Shown here: positions 42,844 through 50,862 of the stretch, in pieces | Layout: each line of letters begins with the position of its first letter | Position numbering within the stretch: position 1 is the first letter of the stretch | Assembly: GCA_020630975.1 (NCBI GenBank) | Contig: JAHDID010000003.1 | Location: 14,474 to 78,473 of the forward strand | Source of the DNA: Verrucomicrobiota bacterium | GTDB lineage: Bacteria > Verrucomicrobiota > Verrucomicrobiia > Verrucomicrobiales > DEV007 | DNA length: 64,000 bases | Direction: 5' to 3' | The notes under the pieces: generated by a model | What the model was told of the DNA's origin: nothing | What the model saw: the letters and a program-made list of their open reading frames with translations, nothing else | Database searches by the model: none | Made by a program: the position numbers and the translations under genes

Positions 42844-44519
42844 TTGACTAGTTTTAGATCAGTCAGCCATGTGCCATTCTCTCTCTGAGAGATGGCTACA
42901 GTGTGGTAGCCGGGATCGAGTTGGTAGTCTCTACGGTAGTAGCTAGTAAACCACTCTTCACCACGGCGACCCGTGTGCCATATCCGGCGATCCTCGCCAT
43001 TCACGGCGACATGAAAAGAGTCATCGTTGCCAGTAGGCGCTTTCACTTGAGCAGCTACCCAGTAGGTACCACCTTCGGTGATGGCGAATTCAAAAAGCAC
43101 TTCTTCCGTGCCCCAGCCCCCAACATTGTTGTGACTACCGAGAGCGATTTTTCCTGCGACTCGGTCTAGACTCAGATTACCAGTCGGCAGCGTGCCAGAC
43201 ACGTTGTGCTCTAGCACAGGTGTGGTAGGTGCTGGGCGGTTGGATCGGGTCTGGTAGACGGTGATGTCCACATTATCGAGGAAGTTGCCGATGCCATTGC
43301 TGCCACCAGTGGACTCAAATCCGACGTAGAGTTTTACCATGCCCAGTGGGACATCATAGTCGATGGTGTAGTTTTTCCACTCCTGGATGCCTGTAGTGTC
43401 TGTCGCCAAGAGGTGACGGAAGCCTTGTGCGGCCATATCCTCAGCAGCACCAGCGCTGGCTTTCTTTTCTGGAGCTGTGCCACCGGCCCATACATTGACC
43501 ACTTCGTTTTCATAGCGACGCTTAGCGTGACTGAAGCTGATGCGGATACGGGCTACGTCTCTCACGTTCACTTCTTGGAATAGGGTCCCACGCTCGTGTC
43601 CGTTTAGCTCGAAGAATGCACCTCCGTCTTGGCTTTGAAAACCACTTGGATTGGACTCCCACACCTCCACTTGGCTATCAGATGCGGTGGATGTCCAACC
43701 ATCGATATTTTCATCTCCTGTGGCGAAGATTTTAGTGCCATTACTTTGAGTCCAGTTGCCCGACATCTTGCTGGTATCGGTGTCGACACTACGAATGTCT
43801 ACGGCGCCATTTGTCTGCTGGGTGAGCACGGCACCTACTGGTGGGGCTCTGTTGTAGTCTACACTGCCTGAACCACCACTACCGCTACCACCACCACTAG
43901 TGCCTGAACCCGAGCCTGAGCCACCTGAGCCGGAACCCGAACCGCCGAGACTGACGGGGATAGGAGCTGTCTGCACAGGCACGTTGCCCACGATACTCAT
44001 AGCACCAGCGTTTTTGCCATCTGGCGAGATGGGTGCCCAGTTAGGTTTTGTTGTGTGAGTGGTTTCAGTACCAAAGTCTTTGCTGTCGTAGTCGACCAAT
44101 ATGCCGGTACCTGCTTCATCAATACCAGCAAGGCGAAAGTAGGTGCCCGCCCAGATTAGGCGATATTCGTCGACGTCATTGGAGACGGTAGGAATCCAGT
44201 CTGTGCGAAAAAATGGTCCAGCTACACCAACTTCCACAGTGTCGTCGCGCCACTGGAGTGTCTGCAGGACATGGATCTCGTCTCGGCCATCAGTAGTCTC
44301 TGCTCCTGTCGATAGTGGCCATTGAGCGTGACCAAATTCTTTCACTGCATTATTGAGCTGCTTTTGGCGGTTCATCGCCACGGCTTTACGGCTTGCTTCT
44401 GTGATGCCATCATAAGAAGTCACCGCTACTGCGGCGAGTACGCCAATGATCGCAATGACTACGATCACTTCGACCATGGAGAAGGCCGCTTGGTTGTGAG
44501 TGAGGTGCTTGTGTTTCAT
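42834..44519 (-). CDS. Type IV pilin/pseudopilin fused to a large C-terminal beta-sandwich region
   Basis: A 561-residue protein. Prepilin leader and cleavage site: HNQAA-FSMVEVIVVIAIIG, with cleavage after Ala12 and Glu5 of the mature chain present. Residues 1-172 are closely similar to the complete 173-residue pilin encoded at 44728-45249. A Gly/Ser linker (about 191-220) joins this to two beta-rich modules: one like DUF642/CBM jelly rolls (about 290-425, ISFSHAKRRYENEVVNVWAGG, MVKLYVGFESTGGSNGIGNFLDNVDI) and one at the end (about 455-561, GTYWVAAQVKAPTGNDDSFHVAVNGE). I infer a minor, tip-located pilin that displays a ligand- or glycan-binding module. The leader region shares the 11-mer TAAATATAATT (plus-strand 44538-44548) with the paralogue at the same distance from the start. 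Confidence 0.8.
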   Translation of the reverse strand: MKHKHLTHNQAAFSMVEVIVVIAIIGVLAAVAVTSYDGITEASRKAVAMNRQKQLNNAVKEFGHAQWPLSTGAETTDGRDEIHVLQTLQWRDDTVEVGVAGPFFRTDWIPTVSNDVDEYRLIWAGTYFRLAGIDEAGTGILVDYDSKDFGTETTHTTKPNWAPISPDGKNAGAMSIVGNVPVQTAPIPVSLGGSGSGSGGSGSGSGTSGGGSGSGGSGSVDYNRAPPVGAVLTQQTNGAVDIRSVDTDTSKMSGNWTQSNGTKIFATGDENIDGWTSTASDSQVEVWESNPSGFQSQDGGAFFELNGHERGTLFQEVNVRDVARIRISFSHAKRRYENEVVNVWAGGTAPEKKASAGAAEDMAAQGFRHLLATDTTGIQEWKNYTIDYDVPLGMVKLYVGFESTGGSNGIGNFLDNVDITVYQTRSNRPAPTTPVLEHNVSGTLPTGNLSLDRVAGKIALGSHNNVGGWGTEEVLFEFAITEGGTYWVAAQVKAPTGNDDSFHVAVNGEDRRIWHTGRRGEEWFTSYYRRDYQLDPGYHTVAISQRENGTWLTDLKLVKRP

Positions 44520-44727
44520 TATTTATAAAAATTATGGTAAATATAATTCACATAACAAAGACCTCAAGCAGTCAATTATAGGAAATTGCCTTCCATGCAT
44601 TTCGCTAATGCCTGAATAGCAGATGGTTGGAAAAATGGCCGACGGAATGTGACGTCGGCCTTTACCTTGGAGGTGGCGTTAGTTCCCAGTTGAGAACTTG
44701 AGATCGAAATTTACTCGCGGATCTGAC

Positions 44728-45249
44728 TTAGTTCCCGGCATTTTTACCATCTGGTGCGACAGGCACCCAGGAGGTGTCGTTGATGTGGGGAGCCTCTGTA
44801 CCGAAGTCTTTGCTATCAAAATCAATCAGAATGCCCGTGCCGGCTTCGTCGAGGCCTGCTAGACGAAAGTTGGCGCCTTCCCAGATCAAGCGATACTCAT
44901 CGGTGTCGCTGGAAATCGCAGGAATCCAATCGGTGCGAAAAAATGGTCCTGCAACGCCGATTTCAGTCGCTGTATCTCGCCACTGTAGGGTCTGGAGGAT
45001 ATGGAGTTCATCTTTGCCATCACTTGTCTCGCTGCCAGTGTCCAGAGCCCACTGAGCATGACCAAATTCTTTCACAGCGTTGTTCAGCTGTTTCATGCGA
45101 TTCATGGCTACCGATTTGCGGCTTGCTTCAGTAGCTCCGTCAAATGAGTTTACTGCTACGGCGGCTAGGATTCCGATGATGGCGATGACAACAATCACCT
45201 CTACCATGGAAAATGCGGCTTGATGGGAACTGGAAAGTCTCTGTTTCAT
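44728..45249 (-). CDS. Type IV pilin/pseudopilin-like protein
   Basis: A 173-residue protein with the prepilin leader MKQRLSSSHQAA-FSMVEVIVVIAIIGILAAVAV, cleaved after Ala12 by the prepilin peptidase, with Glu5 conserved. The globular part (QLNNAVKEFGHAQWALDTGSE, GVAGPFFRTDWIP, YRLIWEGANFRLAGLDEAGTG) closely matches the N-terminal third of the neighbouring fusion gene. It ends at PDGKNAGN, just where the fusion diverges. It is probably a pilus or type II secretion pseudopilin subunit. No assembly ATPase, platform or secretin gene is nearby. Confidence 0.85.
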   Translation of the reverse strand: MKQRLSSSHQAAFSMVEVIVVIAIIGILAAVAVNSFDGATEASRKSVAMNRMKQLNNAVKEFGHAQWALDTGSETSDGKDELHILQTLQWRDTATEIGVAGPFFRTDWIPAISSDTDEYRLIWEGANFRLAGLDEAGTGILIDFDSKDFGTEAPHINDTSWVPVAPDGKNAGN

Positions 45250-45310
45250 GTTTTCTATAAATTACATTAAATATAATTTTTGTAAAATTATAGAGAATAG
45301 AAACATGGCT

Positions 45311-45835
45311 TTAGCAGATGGGTTCCGGGCATCTGTCTCGATGAGCGCAGTGTGGGCACGAATCGCCGATCCAGAAACTGTCGAAAAACTCAATCAACTC
45401 ACCAAGCATCTCCGGATCAGAAGTGAAAACTCCTGCTTCGAAGTTTCGGCGGTTGGCGGCTTTTGAGCCGATACCAGCACCGGTGAGATTGGCCGAGCCG
45501 AGGTAGGCGCGCTTGCCATCGATGATGATCATCTTGGCATGCATCCGAGGGCAGAGCACTCTTTCGAATCGATCAGAGTGGATCAGTACAGGGTAGCGAT
45601 CGAAATCTTTGCGAAAGCGCGGCCCAGGTTCTTTGGCGTGTATGAGACGTATCTCGACCCCGCAGTCGACTAGATCGGCGAGTACTTCGAGAAATGGGAC
45701 GAAGCGGCCTTTGGTCTTTTCCACATGCAGGTCCTTGATATCGGCAGTCGCGATCCAGACAAAGCGGCGTGCCTGTGGGACCTCCTCTAGCAACACCGTG
45801 CGGTAAGCTGCCTCGTTGAGTAGCAGCTTGGTCAT
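45311..45835 (-). CDS. Phospholipase D-like (HKD) nuclease-family protein
   Basis: A 174-residue protein with one PLD motif, MHAKMIIIDGKRAYLGSANLTGAG (H-x-K-x4-D), as in single-HKD Nuc-type enzymes that act as dimers. The C-terminus ends in SCPHCAHRDRCPEPIC, a cysteine/histidine cluster that could bind zinc. No signal peptide is present. Likely activities are phosphodiester hydrolysis of DNA or lipids; specificity is unknown. Its start codon directly abuts the 21-bp motif array at 45835-45872. Confidence 0.8.
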   Translation of the reverse strand: MTKLLLNEAAYRTVLLEEVPQARRFVWIATADIKDLHVEKTKGRFVPFLEVLADLVDCGVEIRLIHAKEPGPRFRKDFDRYPVLIHSDRFERVLCPRMHAKMIIIDGKRAYLGSANLTGAGIGSKAANRRNFEAGVFTSDPEMLGELIEFFDSFWIGDSCPHCAHRDRCPEPIC

Positions 45836-45872
45836 TTAGACCCTATTGAGTGAAAATTGTACCCTATTGAAT
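45835..45872 (+). repeat. Phased 21-bp motif array, locus C (2 copies)
   Basis: A degenerate copy (45835-45851, right half ACCCTATTGAGT) is followed by ATTGTACCCTATTGAAT (45856-45872); the equivalent bases are 21 bp apart. The degenerate copy touches the first base of the PLD start codon on the opposite strand. Confidence 0.75.
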
Positions 45873-45888
45873 CGGGTAATCTGAAGAC

Positions 45889-45937
45889 AAAAAAACCCAG
45901 ACAGATCGCACGATTTCTCGCAGCCATCTGCCTGGGT
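45889..45937 (-). terminator. Intrinsic terminator of lpd
   Basis: On the minus strand ACCCAGGCAGAT pairs with ATCTGTCTGGGT (one G-T wobble) across a 19-base loop, and a run of seven T follows. It lies 27-75 bases after the lpd stop codon, so it ends the lpd transcript before the PLD gene. Confidence 0.85.
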
Positions 45938-45963
45938 AAAGTCATCTTTAGATCGCCTCCAGC

Positions 45964-47358
45964 TTAGATGTGGATGGCGTGTCCGAATGCGTCGGAGGTC
46001 GCCTCGTGGATGGCCTCGGCCAGAGTCGGGTGAGCGTGGATGGTCGCCTCGATATCCTCGTAGGTCGATTCGGTATTGATGGCTAGTCCCATCTCAGCGA
46101 TAAGCTCAGTCGCACCGGCACCGATGATGTGAGCACCGAGGATCTCGCCATACTGAGGATCGATCAGCACTTTCACAAAGCCCTCTGCATCTGCCACAGC
46201 GAGTGCGCGGCCACTAGCCTGGAATGGGAATTTACCGACTTTGTAGTCGATGCCCTTCTCCTTGGCAGCCTCTTCGGTCAGACCGACGCTGGCCACCTCT
46301 GGGTGAGCGTAGGTGCAGCCTGGGAATACGCCGACTTTCTTCGGAGAGTAGCCTTCTTTAAACATACCATCGACAGCCTGGATCGCCTCGTAGCTAGCGG
46401 TGTGTGCCAGCCATGGTGGACCAGTGATGTCGCCGACTGCATAGACGTTTGGCACATTGGTCTGGTAGCGGTCGTCGACTTCGATGAAGCCACGGTCGAG
46501 TTTCAGTTGCTCGGCATTGGCAGGCAGTACAGGTGCCACACCGACAGCTACTAGGCAGACTTCGGCGTCTATGTCTTTGGTCTCGCCGCTGTCGATATTC
46601 TCCAGAGTCAGGGTCACGCCTTTTTTCGTTACCTTGGCTTCGGCAGTCTTGGTTTTGGTGAGCACTTCGATGCCTTGCTTCTTGAAAGATTTCTCGAGGG
46701 TAGCCGATACCTCGCGGTCCTCGACGGGTAGCAGGCGATCCTCCATCTCGATCAGGAGCACCTCGGTGCCAAATGCATTGAAGAAGTAAGCGAACTCCAC
46801 ACCGATCGCACCCGCACCGATGATGGCGATGGATTTTGGCTGTTTGGCGATGGTCATGGCTTCCTTCGAGCCGATGACGGTCTTGCCGTCGAAAGGTAGG
46901 AATGGCAACTGGCGAGAGACACAGCCAGTGGCGACTAGTACATTTTCGGCAGCGTAGAGCTCGGACTTGCCGTCGGCGTCGACCACTTCGACTTTGCCGT
47001 TGGCAGCCAGACCACCAGTGCCACGGATGTAGTCGACTTTATTCTTTTTGAAGAGAAACTCGATACCGCCTGCGAGCTTGTCAGAGACACCGCGAGAGCG
47101 ACCGATCACCTTTTCCCAGTCATACTCGACACTGCCGATCTTCAGGCCGAAGTCGTCTGCTTTCTTGGTTAGGTTCTGGTACATCTCGGCATTTTTCAGC
47201 AGAGCTTTGGTCGGGATACAGCCCCAGTTGAGACAAGTACCACCGGCGCGGTCATTTTCCACACAGGCTACTTTCTTGCCGAGCTGAGCTGCGCGAATAG
47301 CACCGACGTATCCTGCGGGGCCGCCGCCGATTACTATGAGATCATATGTAGTAGCCAT
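45964..47358 (-). CDS. lpdA: Dihydrolipoyl dehydrogenase (E3)
   Basis: A 464-residue FAD-dependent disulfide oxidoreductase that reoxidises dihydrolipoamide for 2-oxoacid dehydrogenase complexes. The FAD site is GGGPAGYVGAIRAAQLG, the redox disulfide is GGTCLNWGCIPTK (Cys42/Cys47), the NAD site is IIGAGAIGVEFAYFFNAFG, and the C-terminal catalytic HAHPTLAEAIHEA carries the His-Glu pair. It is presumably the E3 of the pyruvate dehydrogenase encoded at 50863-54280, though separated from it by three other genes. It has its own terminator. Confidence 0.95.
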   Translation of the reverse strand: MATTYDLIVIGGGPAGYVGAIRAAQLGKKVACVENDRAGGTCLNWGCIPTKALLKNAEMYQNLTKKADDFGLKIGSVEYDWEKVIGRSRGVSDKLAGGIEFLFKKNKVDYIRGTGGLAANGKVEVVDADGKSELYAAENVLVATGCVSRQLPFLPFDGKTVIGSKEAMTIAKQPKSIAIIGAGAIGVEFAYFFNAFGTEVLLIEMEDRLLPVEDREVSATLEKSFKKQGIEVLTKTKTAEAKVTKKGVTLTLENIDSGETKDIDAEVCLVAVGVAPVLPANAEQLKLDRGFIEVDDRYQTNVPNVYAVGDITGPPWLAHTASYEAIQAVDGMFKEGYSPKKVGVFPGCTYAHPEVASVGLTEEAAKEKGIDYKVGKFPFQASGRALAVADAEGFVKVLIDPQYGEILGAHIIGAGATELIAEMGLAINTESTYEDIEATIHAHPTLAEAIHEATSDAFGHAIHI

Positions 47359-47472
47359 GTCGTGAGAAGAGTGTGTTTTGGATGGTTGTAAACTGTGGAA
47401 AAATGGGTCCTTTTTCGACCGCAGGGACTGTCCTCTCTGGCACTGGATAGAGCAAGGGAAATCGCACCCTGA

Positions 47473-48837
47473 TCACTCACTCTGCTCGACTTCGCTTTTG
47501 TCCCAGAAAGTCAGGAAAAACACAACTGCGATCACGGCCGCCATGATCGCTGGCACGATCCAAAATGCCTTCCATTGTTCCATGGCATTGGTCAGTAAAC
47601 TGGCGTCGACTGCAGGCAGGTCGACCGAGAACATCTTTTGGAGTTCTTGAGCTTTTGAGAGGGTGGTGTCTGGTCTGGCGGCACTGATTGTCTCGGCAAG
47701 AGGTCCTGATTGTGTGAGCTTATCATTTTGCCCAGAATCTATGCCAAATGATGGTCTGCCAAAAATGATGCTATAGCCGATGAACATGCCAATCCCCTGG
47801 GTCATAAACACGAGTAAGCTTTGAGCTTGGCCTCGCACTTCCTTGGGTGCGACATGATCAGTGTACATAAATCCAGTCACGAAGAAGAAGTCGTAGCAGA
47901 TGCCATGTAAAGCGATACCGAGGAAAATCATCCAAGCGATTTGATCGGGCGCTCCCATTGCAAACAGGAGGTAGCGCAGCACCCAGGCCAGCATTCCAAT
48001 GATGATCATCCATTTCACGCCTAGTCGGCGAAAAAAGAATGGGATAAGCAGCATGAAAACGATCTCTGACATCTGGCCGATAGTCATGGTCGATGCAGCT
48101 TCCTCAAAACCAACATTGGTCAAATAGGCTCCGGTTTTACCAAAGTAGTAGGCCAGTGGAATACAGATGAGAGTTGAGCAGATGATGAAAACTAAGAAGG
48201 GTGGTTTCTTCAGAAGTTTCCAGGCGTCGATCATTAACAGGGCTCGTAAATCGATGGGCTGACCTTTTGCTGGCGCAGGGGTGTGAGGCAAGAAGAATGC
48301 AAAAATGCCAAGGGCGATTGAGCTAAACGCAGCTAAGTGCATAATCTGCAACTTGCTGCTCCAACCGAGGAAGCCCACCAGTAGGCCCGCTACAATCCAT
48401 CCTATCGTTCCCCAGACGCGAATTTTTGGAAAATCGAGTCGTGCTAGATGGGTGAATCCGATGGTATTTCCCAATCCCAAAGTGGGCATATAACAAAGCA
48501 TATGGGCCAGAAAGAGTGTGGACATTAGCTTCCCATTTCCCGCTATAGCGGCATTCCCAGCGAGGTAAATCAAAGCTCCACCTAGTAGAAAGAGGATACC
48601 CATGATGATCTGTGAGGGAAAAAACCGATCTGCGATGATGCCTAAGAACAAAGGGGCAAAAATAGCTCCTAGTGGTACCGCTCCAAAAGCATTGCCTGTG
48701 AAGGCACCTAAATCAGCACCACCCAGTGCAACGTCAATCGTCGAGAACCACGATCCCCAGACGAAAAATTGGAGAAACATCATGATGCTCAAAAGTGGCA
48801 TCGCAAGGCGGGCTGATGAAGTAGCTGCAGCTGACAT
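47473..48837 (-). CDS. MFS nucleoside transporter, NupG/XapB family
   Basis: A 454-residue protein with about twelve transmembrane helices. The opening SIMMFLQFFVWGSWFSTIDVAL, LGIIADRFFPSQIIMGILFLLGGALIYLA and the late FYDFF-type FFFVTGFMYTDHVAPKEVRGQAQSLLVFMTQGIGMFIGY match the nucleoside:H+ symporter group of the major facilitator superfamily. It probably imports nucleosides across the inner membrane. It stands between lpd and the DUF1624 gene on the same strand with long gaps, so it is likely its own transcription unit. Confidence 0.8.
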   Translation of the reverse strand: MSAAATSSARLAMPLLSIMMFLQFFVWGSWFSTIDVALGGADLGAFTGNAFGAVPLGAIFAPLFLGIIADRFFPSQIIMGILFLLGGALIYLAGNAAIAGNGKLMSTLFLAHMLCYMPTLGLGNTIGFTHLARLDFPKIRVWGTIGWIVAGLLVGFLGWSSKLQIMHLAAFSSIALGIFAFFLPHTPAPAKGQPIDLRALLMIDAWKLLKKPPFLVFIICSTLICIPLAYYFGKTGAYLTNVGFEEAASTMTIGQMSEIVFMLLIPFFFRRLGVKWMIIIGMLAWVLRYLLFAMGAPDQIAWMIFLGIALHGICYDFFFVTGFMYTDHVAPKEVRGQAQSLLVFMTQGIGMFIGYSIIFGRPSFGIDSGQNDKLTQSGPLAETISAARPDTTLSKAQELQKMFSVDLPAVDASLLTNAMEQWKAFWIVPAIMAAVIAVVFFLTFWDKSEVEQSE

Positions 48838-48908
48838 GGTGTGAGTGTGTCAGACTGAGTTAATTTTGGCAATGGCCTATGTGCAGTTGTGCGTGCAGAT
48901 GCGCGTAG

Positions 48909-48928
48909 CGGCATTTCTGAAAATGCCG
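48909..48928. terminator. Intergenic hairpin between DUF1624 and nucleoside transporter genes
   Basis: CGGCATTT (48909-48916), loop CTGA, AAATGCCG (48921-48928) is a perfect 8-bp stem in the gap after the minus-strand DUF1624 gene. No clear T-run follows, so it may be a weak terminator. Confidence 0.4.
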
Positions 48929-49038
48929 GGTTTCAAAGCCACCAGCGATAGGCAGCGAACGGAAGATTTAGATCCTCCGCTACGGCTCCATGGGCGAACA
49001 AAAGTTTCGTAGATCGCCTGTCGTAGTACAACAGCACT

Positions 49039-49764
49039 TCACGAGCTCGGTGCTAGGCACCGCCAGCACAGCCATACTCCACCCCAGAGAATCGGCTGGT
49101 GGATGAGATAGATCGCTAAGCTGTGGCGACCAGCCCATGCGAGAGGTTTGAGAGGGGCCAGGTCCTTGCTGAGTATCGCCGTAGTCCTTTTTCGGGGAGC
49201 CGTCTTGGCCGCGACTGCACCTGCGAGCATCATCCAATAGTAGGGAGCAAGCGGTACATAATCCTGGCTGCCGGCTTTGTACACATTCAGTCCGGTCCAC
49301 CACCAAAACGGTGGATTGAAAAACGAACTGGCGAACCACATCGGCGCTAAACCAAAAAGCAATGCGGCGGCCACTAGGTGAAAGGTGGAGAGCTTTCGGA
49401 AGACGGCCAATAGTACGCTGCCGAGTGCGATGTGGTGTAGGACGCCGAAGTAGACAAAGGCATTGGGGTAGATGATCAGGGTGACTATGGTTACCGCCAG
49501 AGCTGCCAATCCTACTTTGATAAAGCGGCGTTTCACCCCCTGCCAGGTGAAGCGGTCGCGCCAAAACCAAATCATACAAAAGCCGCTGATCGAAAGGAAT
49601 AGAAACAGGGTCACATCTCCCAGCGCGCTCCAGCCCGGTGTCATTAATGTGTCCCGAGAAACAAAGCCAAAGACCTGCAGATTCCACGCGAAGTGGAACA
49701 CGATCATCATGATGATGGCAATCCCTCTGATGACATCGAGTAGCGGCAGTCTTTGTTTGCTCAT
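49039..49764 (-). CDS. DUF1624 / heparan-glucosaminide acetyltransferase-like membrane protein
   Basis: The ATG at 49764 overlaps the stop of the upstream DUF3592 gene as ATGA, which supports this start over 49833. The 241-residue product has about seven transmembrane helices and the family opening RLPLLDVIRGIAIIMMIVFHFAWNL with a conserved membrane His. Later features are ISGFCMIWF, FGVLHHIALGSVL and the closing LAWAGRHSLAIYLIHQPILW. The family is related to acyltransferase-3 and HGSNAT proteins that carry acetyl groups across membranes onto sugars. The substrate is unknown. It is translationally coupled to the DUF3592 gene. Confidence 0.75.
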   Translation of the reverse strand: MSKQRLPLLDVIRGIAIIMMIVFHFAWNLQVFGFVSRDTLMTPGWSALGDVTLFLFLSISGFCMIWFWRDRFTWQGVKRRFIKVGLAALAVTIVTLIIYPNAFVYFGVLHHIALGSVLLAVFRKLSTFHLVAAALLFGLAPMWFASSFFNPPFWWWTGLNVYKAGSQDYVPLAPYYWMMLAGAVAAKTAPRKRTTAILSKDLAPLKPLAWAGRHSLAIYLIHQPILWGGVWLCWRCLAPSS

Positions 49765-50849
49765 GGCTGGATACCGATTGGTAACTTGATGGGTCCGACT
49801 CGGGTGAAAAAGTTTCCGCCTACCAATACCCACTCAGGGCCATAGCCTCTCTCGCAATACTCGGCAGCGGCGCCATCGGCTGGTGGGTGGATCTCTAAGG
49901 TCACCTCGCTGACAGTCTGCGAGAGAGTATCTACCTCGGTCTTGGATAGTTTCTTCACCGAAATATTCCGACCGTCAGATACTTTCTGTTGGTTCTTGAG
50001 GACCCACTTTCTTGGCGACGGCGGCCGACCACCACTTTCTGCGATGGCAGTCAGTCGGTGGCTCTTGCCGGGGTCGAGAGGTGCTTCAAATCGAATGACC
50101 AGTGATCGGTTGTGCTGGCGCACGATCCAGGATCGTACTAGTAGAATCAAGGGAATGATACCGACCATTGAAATAAGAGCGGCGATATTTTTGTCGGGGT
50201 GATCGGTCTTCCACATGAGCTGGGCGGTCCATGCGATGGTGATGAGGTAGACAGCTAATGCGGTACCGAATAGCCAGCGGGTATCCATGCAGGAGGGCCG
50301 CGCTATGGACTTTCTCCAATCTGATCTCCACATGGCATCGATGTCGGTGTGGCCGGATCGCTCACGGCGTGTGTGCAGCGCCCATGCAAAAAGGGACAGT
50401 CCCAGGACGCCATGGCTGATGCCGAAGACACCGGAGAACATGCGCTCTAGTGTGGGTGCTGGTAGAAAGACAGTCGATTGCTCGGGTTGTCTGGGATTGG
50501 TCCAGACCTCGATGGCGTTGCCTCTATTCGCCTGCCTTTTGATTTCGCGGATCTGGTCGTTCTGTTTGTCCGAGAGCTTGCTACCGGTATCGACTAGGCC
50601 GGTAAATTCCTGACCAGCGTAGTCGTAGTGATAACTGATCGACTGTTGCTCGACATCGAAGTAGGGAGTGGCCATGGCCGGCTCCCACTCGATCTTTTGG
50701 CTGGTCTTCCAATTCGCCCAGCCTGTAGCGAGGGTCATGCAAATACCAGGGATGCTAAAGGCCAAAATGAACAAGATGGCGATCGGGCTACTCAATTGAG
50801 TAATCGAGTGCCCAAAAGCCGTATTGTCTGCCGACTGCTGCTTTAGCAT
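49761..50849 (-). CDS. DUF3592 family membrane protein
   Basis: A 362-residue protein. One helix lies near residues 21-45 (PIAILFILAFSIPGICMTLATG). An extracytoplasmic DUF3592 segment follows (SISYHYDYAGQEFTGLVDTGSKLSDKQ, VWTNPRQPEQSTVFLP), then helices around 134-155, 192-210 and 220-238, and a soluble C-terminal beta domain. It starts 13 bases after the E2 gene and is coupled to the DUF1624 gene, so both may be transcribed with the pyruvate dehydrogenase genes. No metabolic link is evident. The function is unknown. Confidence 0.7.
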   Translation of the reverse strand: MLKQQSADNTAFGHSITQLSSPIAILFILAFSIPGICMTLATGWANWKTSQKIEWEPAMATPYFDVEQQSISYHYDYAGQEFTGLVDTGSKLSDKQNDQIREIKRQANRGNAIEVWTNPRQPEQSTVFLPAPTLERMFSGVFGISHGVLGLSLFAWALHTRRERSGHTDIDAMWRSDWRKSIARPSCMDTRWLFGTALAVYLITIAWTAQLMWKTDHPDKNIAALISMVGIIPLILLVRSWIVRQHNRSLVIRFEAPLDPGKSHRLTAIAESGGRPPSPRKWVLKNQQKVSDGRNISVKKLSKTEVDTLSQTVSEVTLEIHPPADGAAAEYCERGYGPEWVLVGGNFFTRVGPIKLPIGIQP

Positions 50850-50862
50850 CTATTGGCCGGCT

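Noticed and set aside
48980-49687. 235-codon minus-strand frame overlapping the DUF1624 gene
   Set aside because: It lies in another frame over a clear membrane-protein gene and has no family similarity.
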